Assembly (NCBI RefSeq): GCF_003337485.1
Contig: NZ_QPJJ01000011.1
Location: 62,001 to 126,000 of the forward strand
Direction: 5' to 3'
Source of the DNA: Saliterribacillus persicus
GTDB taxonomy: Bacteria; Bacillota; Bacilli; Bacillales; Amphibacillaceae
DNA: 64,000 nt
Below are positions 29,197 through 38,253 of this stretch, piece after piece. The notes beneath the pieces are model-generated. The model was not told where the DNA came from. It ran no database searches and worked only from the letters and a program-made list of their open reading frames with translations. The translations under genes and the position numbers were made by a program. Position 1 is the stretch's first letter; every line of letters begins with the position of its first letter.

Positions 29197-29538
29197 TTAA
29201 AATTGATGAATAACTGCTTTTACGTCATATTCATTTAAGCCCATTTCTTTAGCTATATATGTAGTGTCATAACCCTGTTCATGCAATTCATTTATTTTTC
29301 TGATCACAGGAGTTTGTTGATTGCTTTTTGCAATCATACTTTCTTGTTCAATGTCACTTGTTAATAATTCTTCTTCCAAAATTTTTAACTTTTTTTTCAT
29401 TTGATAACTTTCTTGAAGTGATGAAATGGAGAACTGTTCAAGTTGATCCTCTATTTGCTTAAATCGATCTTGCATAAAAAAGGATACAATGAATAATATA
29501 ATCGCGATAATAATAAGTGTAGAGATTGTTAATATCAT
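29197..29538 (-). CDS. Membrane-anchored coiled-coil protein with C-terminal helix-turn-helix (YqzD position)
   Basis: A 113-residue protein. It has an N-terminal membrane segment (1-22), a coiled coil (25-65) and a small C-terminal helix-turn-helix-like motif (GYDTTYIAKEMGLNEYDVKAVI, read in two parts around residues 90-111). The start has GGAGGCGAACC upstream. The gene order with the MltG-like neighbour matches yqzD-yqzC. Function unknown; the C-terminal motif may bind DNA or protein. Confidence 0.7.
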   Translation of the reverse strand: MILTISTLIIIAIILFIVSFFMQDRFKQIEDQLEQFSISSLQESYQMKKKLKILEEELLTSDIEQESMIAKSNQQTPVIRKINELHEQGYDTTYIAKEMGLNEYDVKAVIHQF

Positions 29539-29693
29539 GGTTCGCCTCCTAAATAGTTTACATGTATAGTTATACCATAAGTTCAGATCTTAGAAAACAT
29601 TTACTTGTAAAAGACGCTATTTTTTGCTAATATATTAAAGTGCGAATTGATTAGTTGAAATTGAATTGAATGATGAAGTTTGGAGGGATAACC

Positions 29694-29843
29694 ATGCGTG
29701 TAAATATTACACTTGCTTGCACAGAAACAGGCGACCGTAATTATATTACGACTAAAAATAAACGTAAACATCCTGAACGTTTGGAGCTTAAAAAATACAG
29801 CCCACGTTTGAAAAAACATACGTTGCACCGCGAAACAAAATAA
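29694..29843 (+). CDS. rpmG: 50S ribosomal protein L33, zinc-free form
   Basis: A 49-residue ribosomal protein starting [17 protein letters not shown] and ending in TLHRETK. ATG 29694 follows TTTGGAGGG. The zinc-ribbon form has CxxC pairs at CTEC and in the YCPR region. Here the second cysteine is T and the YCPR cysteine is S, so this is a C-minus L33. It lies at the place of B. subtilis rpmGA, before the formyl-THF cyclo-ligase gene. Confidence 0.96.
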   Translation: MRVNITLACTETGDRNYITTKNKRKHPERLELKKYSPRLKKHTLHRETK

Positions 29844-29854
29844 TGTATTAAAAG

Positions 29855-29892
29855 AAAACTCTTGCTATTTTAAAAAGCAGGAGTTTTCTTAT
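29855..29892 (+). terminator. Terminator after rpmG
   Basis: AAAACTCTTGCT pairs with AGCAGGAGTTTT (one G-U pair), followed by CTTAT. Confidence 0.75.
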
Positions 29893-29914
29893 ATTATGAA
29901 ATGGGTGTTATTCT

Positions 29915-30496
29915 ATGGAAGATAGTAAAAGTAAGCTGAGACTTGAGATGATAAATTATTTACGTCACAACCAAGCTGCGCTAAAGAAGAGAGAGCAAGA
30001 TATCTATCAGCATTTATTTCAATCTACCATATGGAAGAATGCAAGAACAATTGGTGTTACACTATCCATGCCTCACGAAATTAATACATACCCGATAATT
30101 GAGCAAGCTTGGCAAGAGGGAAAATATATCGCAGTTCCAAAGACATTTCCAGAAACACATCAGCTTAAGTTTTATCGATTACAAAATTTTAATGATTTGC
30201 GACGAGGTTTCAAAAATATTTATGAGCCAATTTGTACAGATTCAAAGATTATTTCAAGTAATATAATGGATATGATTATAGTTCCCGGATTGGTTTATGA
30301 TTATAGTGGCTACCGAATAGGATATGGTGGTGGCTTCTTTGATCGATATTTAGCTGATTATACGAATATAAAGGTTGCGATTTTATATCAAGCCCAACTT
30401 AAACCAGCCATACCTCGAGATAGCTTTGATATTCCAGTAGATATTCTTATAACCGAAAAAAAATATTGTTGTGTAAAAAAAGTTAACGACGACTAA
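29915..30496 (+). CDS. yqgN: 5-formyltetrahydrofolate cyclo-ligase
   Basis: Converts 5-formyl-THF to methenyl-THF with ATP. The 193-residue protein has the N-terminal LRLEMINYLR/KKREQDIYQHL helices and the family motifs MIIVPGLVYD and YRIGYGGGFFDRYL near residues 125-150. The position after rpmG matches B. subtilis yqgN. It starts 32 bp before gluP and is likely co-transcribed with it. Confidence 0.93.
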   Translation: MEDSKSKLRLEMINYLRHNQAALKKREQDIYQHLFQSTIWKNARTIGVTLSMPHEINTYPIIEQAWQEGKYIAVPKTFPETHQLKFYRLQNFNDLRRGFKNIYEPICTDSKIISSNIMDMIIVPGLVYDYSGYRIGYGGGFFDRYLADYTNIKVAILYQAQLKPAIPRDSFDIPVDILITEKKYCCVKKVNDD

Positions 30497-30528
30497 AAAT
30501 GTATGACTGATTAAGGAGTGGATCGCTC

Positions 30529-32070
30529 GTGCATCTGGCAAATATATATTTGAAAAATAGATTAATCTATACCCTATTGGATGGAGAAGGCTATGAATTA
30601 ATTTATGTAAGTGATTCTACAGACGAAATTTGGATTAAAAAGTCAACAGGTACAGAAACACATATGATTAGATGCACCATTGAGCAATTTGACTGGAAGC
30701 AAGAATGGATAAGAAATATTCAGCATGTTGAGGAAGAATTTTTAAAAAAGCAAACTTTCTTCACAAGGAAAAATGTTATATTTCATCATGTATTAATCAA
30801 TGATTACAAACCAATTGGTATAGAAGATAACCCTCAAGTTCTTCACACAGAAAATATTTCAAAAAAGACATATACTTACTTTTTAGATTCTACAAATATA
30901 TCCGATACTTTACCGCAACTTGAAAAAAATATTAATGCTAATGCGTCAATTCAAATAGAGTTTCCTGCGCAACTCTTAGAACTAGAGGCGTTAAGTAGAT
31001 ATTTTCATTCAAAAATAATATCACACGCACAGCTTCAGCAAAAACAGGCCATGGCTTTATTCCAGCAAGCGAAACCATGGATTAGTTATGTGTTATTGAT
31101 TCCAAATTTAATTTTATTTATTCTCATGGAAATAGAAGATAGCAGCATGTCGCCAGAAACATTAATCGATTATGGAGCAAAGTATAATCCTGCGATATTA
31201 GATGGTGAGTGGTGGCGTCTTTTTACTTCAATGTTCCTTCATATTGGTGTATTTCATTTAATCATGAATATGTTAGCATTAATATTTGTAGGTTCATTGG
31301 TAGAAAGGATATATGGTAACTCACGCTATCTTTTTATTTATTTTTGTGCAGGAATAATAGGAAGTTTAGCTAGCTTCGCTTTTAATGCAAGTATTGCAGC
31401 AGGAGCATCGGGGGCGATATTTGGATTATTTGGTGCATTACTTTATTTTGGTTTAAAAAATAAAGAAGTGTTTTTCAAGACAATCGGTTGGAATGTGATT
31501 TTCATAGTCATTTTAAATGTGTTATTTGGATTGTCTGTCCCTCAAATTGATAATGGTGCACATCTAGGTGGGATGCTTGCAGGTTTTATCAGCGCAGGAG
31601 TAGTATCTTTTCCAAAAAAGAAAGAATTTCTACGACAAACTATTATGCTTGTTTTTTTAGTAACGCTTGGCATAGGTCTTCTTGTATTTGGTGTAAATAA
31701 TGACCAGGTTCAATATCAAGAACATATCCAATTACAATGGACACAGGACAATATAAACAAAGGAAATAATCAAAAAGCCATCGATGCTGTCACTAAAACT
31801 CTACCATACGCAGATGAGTTTGAAGCGGAATTGTTATTTTACAGGTCCTATGCTTATTTACAGATAGAAGAATATGAATTGGCAAGGGGAGACCTTTTAG
31901 AAGTAATCTCCATAAAAAATAATTTTCCAGAAGCCCATTATAATTTAGCTCTAATTTATAAGGAGCGTGGGGATCGAAAAGAAGCCATTCAGCAAATTGA
32001 AATGGCGATTGAGCAAAATGGTGAAGAAGATATGTATCAAAATTTATATGATCAATTATTAGTGGAATAG
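30529..32070 (+). CDS. gluP: Rhomboid intramembrane serine protease GluP
   Basis: A 513-residue protein with a soluble N-terminal domain (1-175), a seven-segment rhomboid membrane core and two C-terminal tetratricopeptide repeats (from about 400). The catalytic dyad is S294 in GASGAIFG and H345 in GAHLGG. B. subtilis YqgP/GluP cleaves the magnesium transporter MgtE with FtsH, as I recall. It starts at GTG 30529 behind AAGGAGTGG. Its last 19 bases overlap the opposing gene. Confidence 0.93.
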   Translation: MHLANIYLKNRLIYTLLDGEGYELIYVSDSTDEIWIKKSTGTETHMIRCTIEQFDWKQEWIRNIQHVEEEFLKKQTFFTRKNVIFHHVLINDYKPIGIEDNPQVLHTENISKKTYTYFLDSTNISDTLPQLEKNINANASIQIEFPAQLLELEALSRYFHSKIISHAQLQQKQAMALFQQAKPWISYVLLIPNLILFILMEIEDSSMSPETLIDYGAKYNPAILDGEWWRLFTSMFLHIGVFHLIMNMLALIFVGSLVERIYGNSRYLFIYFCAGIIGSLASFAFNASIAAGASGAIFGLFGALLYFGLKNKEVFFKTIGWNVIFIVILNVLFGLSVPQIDNGAHLGGMLAGFISAGVVSFPKKKEFLRQTIMLVFLVTLGIGLLVFGVNNDQVQYQEHIQLQWTQDNINKGNNQKAIDAVTKTLPYADEFEAELLFYRSYAYLQIEEYELARGDLLEVISIKNNFPEAHYNLALIYKERGDRKEAIQQIEMAIEQNGEEDMYQNLYDQLLVE

Positions 32071-32906
32071 ACTTGATATAGGTGCTCTACTTTTTTCTTT
32101 TCATTTTCGAATAAAACAATTAAATGATTATTTTCTTTATCGAATAAAATAATTGGAACTTTAATTTCATTAGATATTTTCTTCTCAGAGAACGGAATAA
32201 TAAATGATTTATAAAGGCCTTCCCATAATTGTGAAATAATAATGCTTGTCTCCTCTTGTGATAAACCTGGAAGTGCTTTTTTCTCAAATACGTATAAATC
32301 AGTGAGTGGTACTAGTAGATATTCATCAAGATTGATTTCTTTTTCAGTTAGCCATTTTCTCCATTCAAACTGAAGTTGTTGGTGAACTGTATTATTTATC
32401 GTTTCTTCCCATTCCTTTTCTTTTTTTGTTTTAGAATCTTTAAAATCCAATATTTTCACATGAGGAGAATCTACGACATATAGCTTGTCTGTTGACATTT
32501 TTTGAATACTTCTTATTTGATCTTTAGGATAGTGTGTTTCAGCATGATGAAGACTGATTGCTTGGAAAACACTGGTACCTGCCTGCTGTAATTCAACATC
32601 TAATGCTATCTTTTTCTCATTTTCCTTCCAGCTTCCAGTGATTCCTTTTAAATTACCATCCACAAATAATAAGGATACATCCTGTCTTAAGTATGCTTGT
32701 TTATTTAAATTACTATTTACTTCCCATTTTAATTTATAATCATCTTTCATCATTTTATCTGATAAATAGAGATTTGTGGAATGTGACAGAAATGATGCTG
32801 CATCATCTGTTGGAAAGTATTTTATTACTGGCTTCTCGTTCATAAATATCATGGACCAACAAGCCAAAACTATAAATATTATGGAGAATAATATTTTTGA
32901 TTTCAT
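32052..32906 (-). CDS. Uncharacterised single-pass exported protein
   Basis: A 284-residue protein I do not recognise. It has one N-terminal hydrophobic segment (5-22) and a long hydrophilic domain with many Lys, Glu and Trp residues. A cysteine at position 16 (VLAC) is not a good lipobox because the hydrophobic run continues past it. The 3' end overlaps gluP by 19 bases in antiparallel orientation, and no terminator separates them. It is divergent from the germination gene at 33075. No such gene is at this position in B. subtilis. Confidence 0.65.
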   Translation of the reverse strand: MKSKILFSIIFIVLACWSMIFMNEKPVIKYFPTDDAASFLSHSTNLYLSDKMMKDDYKLKWEVNSNLNKQAYLRQDVSLLFVDGNLKGITGSWKENEKKIALDVELQQAGTSVFQAISLHHAETHYPKDQIRSIQKMSTDKLYVVDSPHVKILDFKDSKTKKEKEWEETINNTVHQQLQFEWRKWLTEKEINLDEYLLVPLTDLYVFEKKALPGLSQEETSIIISQLWEGLYKSFIIPFSEKKISNEIKVPIILFDKENNHLIVLFENEKKKVEHLYQVYSTNN

Positions 32907-33074
32907 GTTTTAATTCCTTTCCTTGTTTAAGATTATAGGCTTATTTTAATGATGAACTAGTAGTCCATGTATATGTCTAAAGCATTTATTTATGCGAAGA
33001 TGAGATTCATGCATTGTTTTTTTGTTTTGGCATAAACTACAGATTATACATTTCATTATCAAGGATGTGTCTTT

Positions 33075-34514
33075 TTGACGACAAAAAATTATGATGAAAA
33101 AATAGCCTTTATACGAGAGTATTTAAATGTTGAAGATAATTTTGATATGATTCACCTTGACCTCGAATACGGACAAAAAAGAATGTCATTATTTTTAATT
33201 GATGGCTTAGTTAAAGATGAAATTTTACAAAGATTAATGGAATTTCTTGCAAGGTTAGAACCGGAAACAATAGAAAACCATACAGTAGCAAAGCTTTTAA
33301 AGCGTTATATTCCCTACGTTGAACTAGATGTAGAGAATGATACAAGAAAGGCTTGTGAACAGATATTAGCTGGACCAACCGCTTTAGTAATAGAAGGTTA
33401 CGAGGAAATTATTTTAATCGATGCAAGGACTTATCCAGTAAGATCCATCGAAGAACCTGATTTGGAAAGAGTAGTGAGAGGTTCGAGAGAGGGTTACGTT
33501 GAAACGATAATATTTAATACTGCACTCACCAGAAGAAAAATAAGAGATAGATCCTTAAAAATGGAGTATTTATCACTTGGAAGACGCTCAAAGACCGATT
33601 TATGTATTTGTTATATAGAAGATATAGCTGACCAAAGAAAGGTCACTGAATTAAAAAGCCACTTGAAAGAAATCGATACAGATGGATTGCCTATGGCAGA
33701 AAAAACAATTGAAGAATTCTTAGGAGGACAATATTGGAATCCATATCCGACAGTAAGATATACAGAAAGACCAGACACGGCAGCTGCACATCTTTATGAG
33801 GGTCATATTATTGTAATCATTGATGGCTCTCCTAGTGTCATGATTACGCCTACGACTTATTGGCATCATTTACAACACGCAGAAGAATATAGACAAAAAC
33901 CAGTCGTAGGAAGTTATTTAAGATTCGTTAGATTTGTGTCGGTATTTTTATCACTATTTATTTTGCCACTTTATTTTTTACTTTCCATCTCTCCTAGTAA
34001 TATACCTGAGGCATTAAATTTTATTGGACCAAGTGAAGTAGGTACTATTCCATTATTTATACAATTTCTTATTGCTGAGCTTGGGGTAGATATGCTGCGA
34101 ATGGCAGCTATTCATACACCCTCTTCTTTAACAACTGCCCTAGGGTTAGTTTCAGCAATTTTAATAGGACAGATAGCAGTTGAAGTGGGTTTATTTTCTA
34201 ATGAAGTAATTTTATATATATCGGTTGCAGTAATTGGTACTTTTGCTACGCCAAGTTATGAATTAGGATTAGCCAACCGATTGTTTCGAATACTTCTACT
34301 TATTATTACAGGGATTTTTGGTGTCAAAGGTTTTATTATCTTAATCACAGTTTGGATTATTTACTTAGCTAGTTTAAATTCGTTTCGAATTCCTTATCTA
34401 TGGCCAATTCTTCCATTTTCTTTTCCGAGTAGCTTAGAGGTTATATTTAGGACACCCGTACCATTAAAAGAAAGACGTCCAGCCTTTTTAAATACAAAGG
34501 ATTCAAGGAAATAG
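33075..34514 (+). CDS. Spore germination protein, GerA/SpoVAF family
   Basis: A 479-residue member of the GerA A-subunit family. The N-terminal soluble half (1-270) contains FLIDGLVKDEILQRLM and IIDGSPSVMITP; the C-terminal half has five or six membrane segments. The length and lack of neighbouring B and C subunits resemble SpoVAF rather than a tricistronic receptor. It probably acts in the inner spore membrane during germination. TTG 33075 has AAGGATG upstream. It sits alone between the unknown gene and yqgQ. Confidence 0.85.
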   Translation: MTTKNYDEKIAFIREYLNVEDNFDMIHLDLEYGQKRMSLFLIDGLVKDEILQRLMEFLARLEPETIENHTVAKLLKRYIPYVELDVENDTRKACEQILAGPTALVIEGYEEIILIDARTYPVRSIEEPDLERVVRGSREGYVETIIFNTALTRRKIRDRSLKMEYLSLGRRSKTDLCICYIEDIADQRKVTELKSHLKEIDTDGLPMAEKTIEEFLGGQYWNPYPTVRYTERPDTAAAHLYEGHIIVIIDGSPSVMITPTTYWHHLQHAEEYRQKPVVGSYLRFVRFVSVFLSLFILPLYFLLSISPSNIPEALNFIGPSEVGTIPLFIQFLIAELGVDMLRMAAIHTPSSLTTALGLVSAILIGQIAVEVGLFSNEVILYISVAVIGTFATPSYELGLANRLFRILLLIITGIFGVKGFIILITVWIIYLASLNSFRIPYLWPILPFSFPSSLEVIFRTPVPLKERRPAFLNTKDSRK

Positions 34515-34582
34515 TTTCACTCGTGAAATGTTTCTCATTTCTTTTTAGTAGCGGGTTTGTTATAATATCAAAGGTGATATAG

Positions 34583-34795
34583 ATGAAAACAATGTATGAT
34601 GTTCAACAATTAATCAAACGGTTTGGAACGATTATCTATATAGGTAATCGTTTAGCTGAATGTGAATTGATGGAAGATGAGATCAGGGAATTGTTTCAAC
34701 AAGGTTTTATATTAAATGAACAATACTATCAGGCAATGCTAATTATAAAAAGAGAGAAAGAATTGATAAATAATAGAGGTGGAGAAACGAAATGA
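34583..34795 (+). CDS. yqgQ: YqgQ family protein (DUF910)
   Basis: A 70-residue acidic helical protein (MKTMYDVQQLIKRFGTIIY, then IGNRLAECELMEDEIRELF) that matches the YqgQ/DUF910 family in length and sequence style. Its stop codon overlaps the glcK start by 4 bases (ATGA), the conserved yqgQ-glcK arrangement. The family is thought to bind single-stranded nucleic acid, but the role is unknown. Confidence 0.88.
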   Translation: MKTMYDVQQLIKRFGTIIYIGNRLAECELMEDEIRELFQQGFILNEQYYQAMLIIKREKELINNRGGETK

Positions 34796-35769
34796 AGAAA
34801 GATATTTTAATCGGAATCGACATAGGTGGAACAACAGTAAAACATGCGATTATCGACACAGAAGCTAATCTTGTTGATAAGTGGGAAATTCCAACAAGGT
34901 TAGAGAATGACGGTGAAGAAATTCCAGTTGACATTTACCAGAGTATAGAAGAAAAATTAGCGGCAAATAATATTGATAAAAAGCGTTGTGTGGGAATTGG
35001 AATCGGAGCCCCAGGTTTTATTGATCCAGAAACGGGAATAGTTACGATAGCAGTAAATATCGGTTGGAGAAATTTTGACCTGAAAAGTAAATTAGAGAAT
35101 TTATCAAATTTACCCGTGATAGTAGAGAATGATGCCAATATAGCGGCCTTAGGTGAAAATTGGAAGGGTGCAGGCAATCAGGTTGCAAATATGCTGGCTG
35201 TCACATTGGGAACAGGTGTAGGTGGTGGAATCATCAGTAACGGCCAAATTGTCGGTGGTGCAAATGGGACTGGTGGAGAAATTGGCCATATAACTGTTGA
35301 ACCAAATGGAGCACCCTGTAATTGTGGTAGATCAGGTTGTTTAGAAACTGTTGCCTCTGCAACGGGGATAGTTCGATTAGCGATGGAGCAAATTAATCAA
35401 GGAAAGGCCTTAAAGTTAAAGAAAATATTTGATAACAATGGTGCCATTACAACAAAGGATATTTTTAAACAGGCTGAAAATGGCGATGTGGATGCAAAAA
35501 GAATTTTAGCCTATGTAATTAATGTTTTAGGTCTCGCTTTAGCTAATATTGCTATTACTACTAATCCTTCAAAGGTTGTTATTGGTGGAGGTGTGTCTAA
35601 AGCTGGAGATCAATTACTTCAACCATTAAAGGAATCTTTTAATAAGTTTGTTTTAGCACGCACACAAGAAGCTTGTGAATTTGAAATTGCTGAATTAGGT
35701 AATGATGCAGGGGTATTTGGTGCAGCATTTATAGTTTTGCAGGAATACAAGAATACTAGTTTAAATTAG
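34792..35769 (+). CDS. glcK: Glucokinase, ROK family
   Basis: Phosphorylates glucose with ATP. The 325-residue ROK kinase has the phosphate loop IGIDIGGTTVKHA near residue 8, the catalytic ENDAN, the glucose-binding GGEIGHITVEPNG, and the zinc motif CNCGRSGCLE. It is translationally coupled to yqgQ by a 4-base overlap. The place before an LTA synthase gene follows the B. subtilis order yqgQ-glcK-yqgS. Confidence 0.95.
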   Translation: MKKDILIGIDIGGTTVKHAIIDTEANLVDKWEIPTRLENDGEEIPVDIYQSIEEKLAANNIDKKRCVGIGIGAPGFIDPETGIVTIAVNIGWRNFDLKSKLENLSNLPVIVENDANIAALGENWKGAGNQVANMLAVTLGTGVGGGIISNGQIVGGANGTGGEIGHITVEPNGAPCNCGRSGCLETVASATGIVRLAMEQINQGKALKLKKIFDNNGAITTKDIFKQAENGDVDAKRILAYVINVLGLALANIAITTNPSKVVIGGGVSKAGDQLLQPLKESFNKFVLARTQEACEFEIAELGNDAGVFGAAFIVLQEYKNTSLN

Positions 35770-35938
35770 AATTTATTAATAGATTGTAACCAAATTGAAA
35801 AAAAAATTAATATTTCTTTCGATTTTTTGAAACTTTCCTGTGATGTTGATCGTCTATAATAGTTGTAAAGAAAATTTAATGTATATAAGAAAAGTAAATA
35901 TAGGGGTTTAGGGGATCATTTTGAGGAGGAATACCGTA

Positions 35939-37819
35939 ATGTTTAACAGAGAAATTAACATGAGATTATATATTATAGCAAGTTTGTTATTTGGATTGAA
36001 AATATATGTTGTTTACCGATTTCTATTTAATATAACGATAGAAAACCCGTTACAAGAAATCATACTATTCATTAATCCATTTGTATCAGCATTTTTTGTG
36101 TTTGCTTTAAGTATTTGGATGAACGAGAGAAGACAATTAAAATTTATTAAATATATAGCTTTAATAGGAACAATTGTCATTTACTTTAATTTAGTGTTCT
36201 ACAGAAACTTTACAGATTTTATAACGATTCCAGTACTATTTCAAGGGAGTAATGCTGCTGATTTAGGCGGAAGTATACTTGGATTAGTAGAAATTGGAGA
36301 CATTTTACTATTTGCTGACGTATTTATTATTTGGATATTAGCTAATAAATTCGGAAATCACATAACAGTAGCTTATGGAAAGAAGACAAAGCTATTTGCA
36401 CTAACATTATCAATCGGTTTTCTTTTAGGTAACTATGTTTTAGCGGAAATTGAACGTCCGCAGCTATTACAAAGAACTTTTGATCGTGAATATTTAGTGA
36501 AAAATATTGGTATATTTAACTATCATATTTATGATGCTGTGCTTCATTCTAAATCAAAGGCACAAAGAGTATTTGCTGACGGGAATGAATTGGCTGAAAT
36601 AACTGAGTATATGGAAGAAGAAACTACAATTGAAGGAGAATCTGATTTATTCGGAATTGCAGAGGATAAAAATGTTATCTTCTTGTCCTTGGAATCAATC
36701 CAAAGTTTCGTCATAAATAATACCGTAAATGGAGAAGAAGTCACGCCGTTTCTAAATGATTTGATTGATAACAGTTACTATTTTGATAATTTTTATCATC
36801 AAACAGAACAAGGGAAAACTTCAGACTCAGAGTTTTTAGTTGAGAATTCTCTCTATCCATTATCAAGAGGTGCTGTTTACTTTACGCATGCATCTAATGA
36901 TTATAATTCTTTACCAGAAATTTTGGGAGAGAACGGATATACATCTTCGGTTCTACATGCAAATAATAAAAGTTTTTGGAATCGTGATGTGATGTATGAC
37001 AATATTGGTTATGACGAATTTTATGATATTGCATCTTATGAGGTAAATGATGAGAATTCTGTTGGTTGGGGACTTAAAGATAAAGATTTCTTTAAACAAT
37101 CAATGAAGTATTTACAGGGAATGGAACAACCATTCTATAGCAAGTTTATTACTCTAACAAATCACTACCCATTTGACTTAGGTGAAGAAGATGCAAGTAT
37201 TGAACCATATAATTCAAACTCTAAAACTTTAAATCAATTTTTCCCTACAGTTCGATATACGGATGAAGCTGTACGTGATTTCTTTGAGGATTTAAAAGAA
37301 AGTGGATTATATGAAGATTCAATTATTGTTTTAATGGGAGACCATTATGGAATAAGTGATTTTCACAATAAAGCGATGAGTCAGTATTTAGATAAAGATG
37401 AAATCACTGATTTTGATCAAATTCAGTTACAACGTGTTCCTTTCTTTGTCCATATTCCAGGACATGAGGGTGAAACCATTTCAAAAATATCAGGTCAAAT
37501 TGATGTGAAACCAACTTTACTTCATTTAATGGGGATAGAGAGTGAGAATGATTTAACGTTTGGTACGAATCTTTTCCTAGAAGAAAGAAAAGACTTTATA
37601 GCTTTACGTAATGGTAGTTTCATTACAAATGATTACGTATATACAAAAAATCAATGCTTTGATCGTGAGTCTGGTGAATTAATTGATAGCACGAACGAAT
37701 TAGTTGGTGAGGGAGAGAGCTCTGTCTGTCAACCAATGAAGGAAAAAGTTGAAAAAGAATTAGACTATTCCGATCAAATCGTATACGGGGATCTCTTTAG
37801 ATTCTATGATTTTGAATAA
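35939..37819 (+). CDS. yqgS: Lipoteichoic acid synthase family protein (YqgS/LtaS type)
   Basis: Polymerises or primes glycerol-phosphate on a membrane lipid outside the cell. The 626-residue protein has five membrane segments (first 200 residues) and an extracellular sulfatase-fold domain. The nucleophile is T294 in EQGKTSDSE. Manganese ligands are in LSLESIQSF and GDHYGISDFHN. ATG 35939 follows GAGGAGGA; the longer TTG start at 35921 lies before that site. A TATAAT at 35855-35860 may be its -10. A strong terminator follows. Confidence 0.92.
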   Translation: MFNREINMRLYIIASLLFGLKIYVVYRFLFNITIENPLQEIILFINPFVSAFFVFALSIWMNERRQLKFIKYIALIGTIVIYFNLVFYRNFTDFITIPVLFQGSNAADLGGSILGLVEIGDILLFADVFIIWILANKFGNHITVAYGKKTKLFALTLSIGFLLGNYVLAEIERPQLLQRTFDREYLVKNIGIFNYHIYDAVLHSKSKAQRVFADGNELAEITEYMEEETTIEGESDLFGIAEDKNVIFLSLESIQSFVINNTVNGEEVTPFLNDLIDNSYYFDNFYHQTEQGKTSDSEFLVENSLYPLSRGAVYFTHASNDYNSLPEILGENGYTSSVLHANNKSFWNRDVMYDNIGYDEFYDIASYEVNDENSVGWGLKDKDFFKQSMKYLQGMEQPFYSKFITLTNHYPFDLGEEDASIEPYNSNSKTLNQFFPTVRYTDEAVRDFFEDLKESGLYEDSIIVLMGDHYGISDFHNKAMSQYLDKDEITDFDQIQLQRVPFFVHIPGHEGETISKISGQIDVKPTLLHLMGIESENDLTFGTNLFLEERKDFIALRNGSFITNDYVYTKNQCFDRESGELIDSTNELVGEGESSVCQPMKEKVEKELDYSDQIVYGDLFRFYDFE

Positions 37820-37828
37820 TTATTTAAC

Positions 37829-37859
37829 AAAGCCTACGCTTTCGCGTAGGCTTTTTGTT
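37829..37859 (+). terminator. Terminator after the LTA synthase gene
   Basis: AAAGCCTACGC pairs with GCGTAGGCTTTTT. Confidence 0.92.
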
Positions 37860-37870
37860 TAAATAATAAT

Positions 37871-37912
37871 AAAAACGAACAATGAGAAAGTAATCATTGT
37901 TCGTTTTTATGG
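37871..37912 (-). terminator. Terminator of the DUF2759 gene
   Basis: AAAAACGAACAATGA pairs with TCATTGTTCGTTTTT around a short loop. On the minus strand the T run lies just after the 37933 gene. Confidence 0.85.
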
Positions 37913-37932
37913 TTTTTTGATTAAATTTAGTG

Positions 37933-38106
37933 TTAGAGCAAAGGATCAATAATTTCAAAATACAAGGTTCCAATTGAGAAAAAACCAAAAGTTAGTGTTG
38001 ATAATCCTGCAAATCCTGCACCAAACATATTTTGCTTTTTAAATTCTCTTACTACAGCTAAGGCGCTTAGTACTGTAACTATTAATAATAAAAATCCTAG
38101 AACCAT
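37933..38106 (-). CDS. DUF2759 small membrane protein
   Basis: A 57-residue protein with two membrane segments joined by a short basic loop (REFKKQNMFGAGFAG). The length and sequence fit the DUF2759 family found at this place in Bacillus. ATG at 38106 follows AAGGAGGAC on the minus strand; the frame could extend six codons further but that region contains the ribosome-binding site. Function unknown. Confidence 0.75.
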   Translation of the reverse strand: MVLGFLLLIVTVLSALAVVREFKKQNMFGAGFAGLSTLTFGFFSIGTLYFEIIDPLL

Positions 38107-38253
38107 TATAAAGTCCTCCTTCAAGAATCGTAACTTTGCATAATATAATTTAAATTATATAATATGTATATGATAGTTAATACTAATATATTTTAAAACA
38201 AATTATATGGTTTGTCTATTGATATCACAAATAATTTATAAAGGAGCATAATA

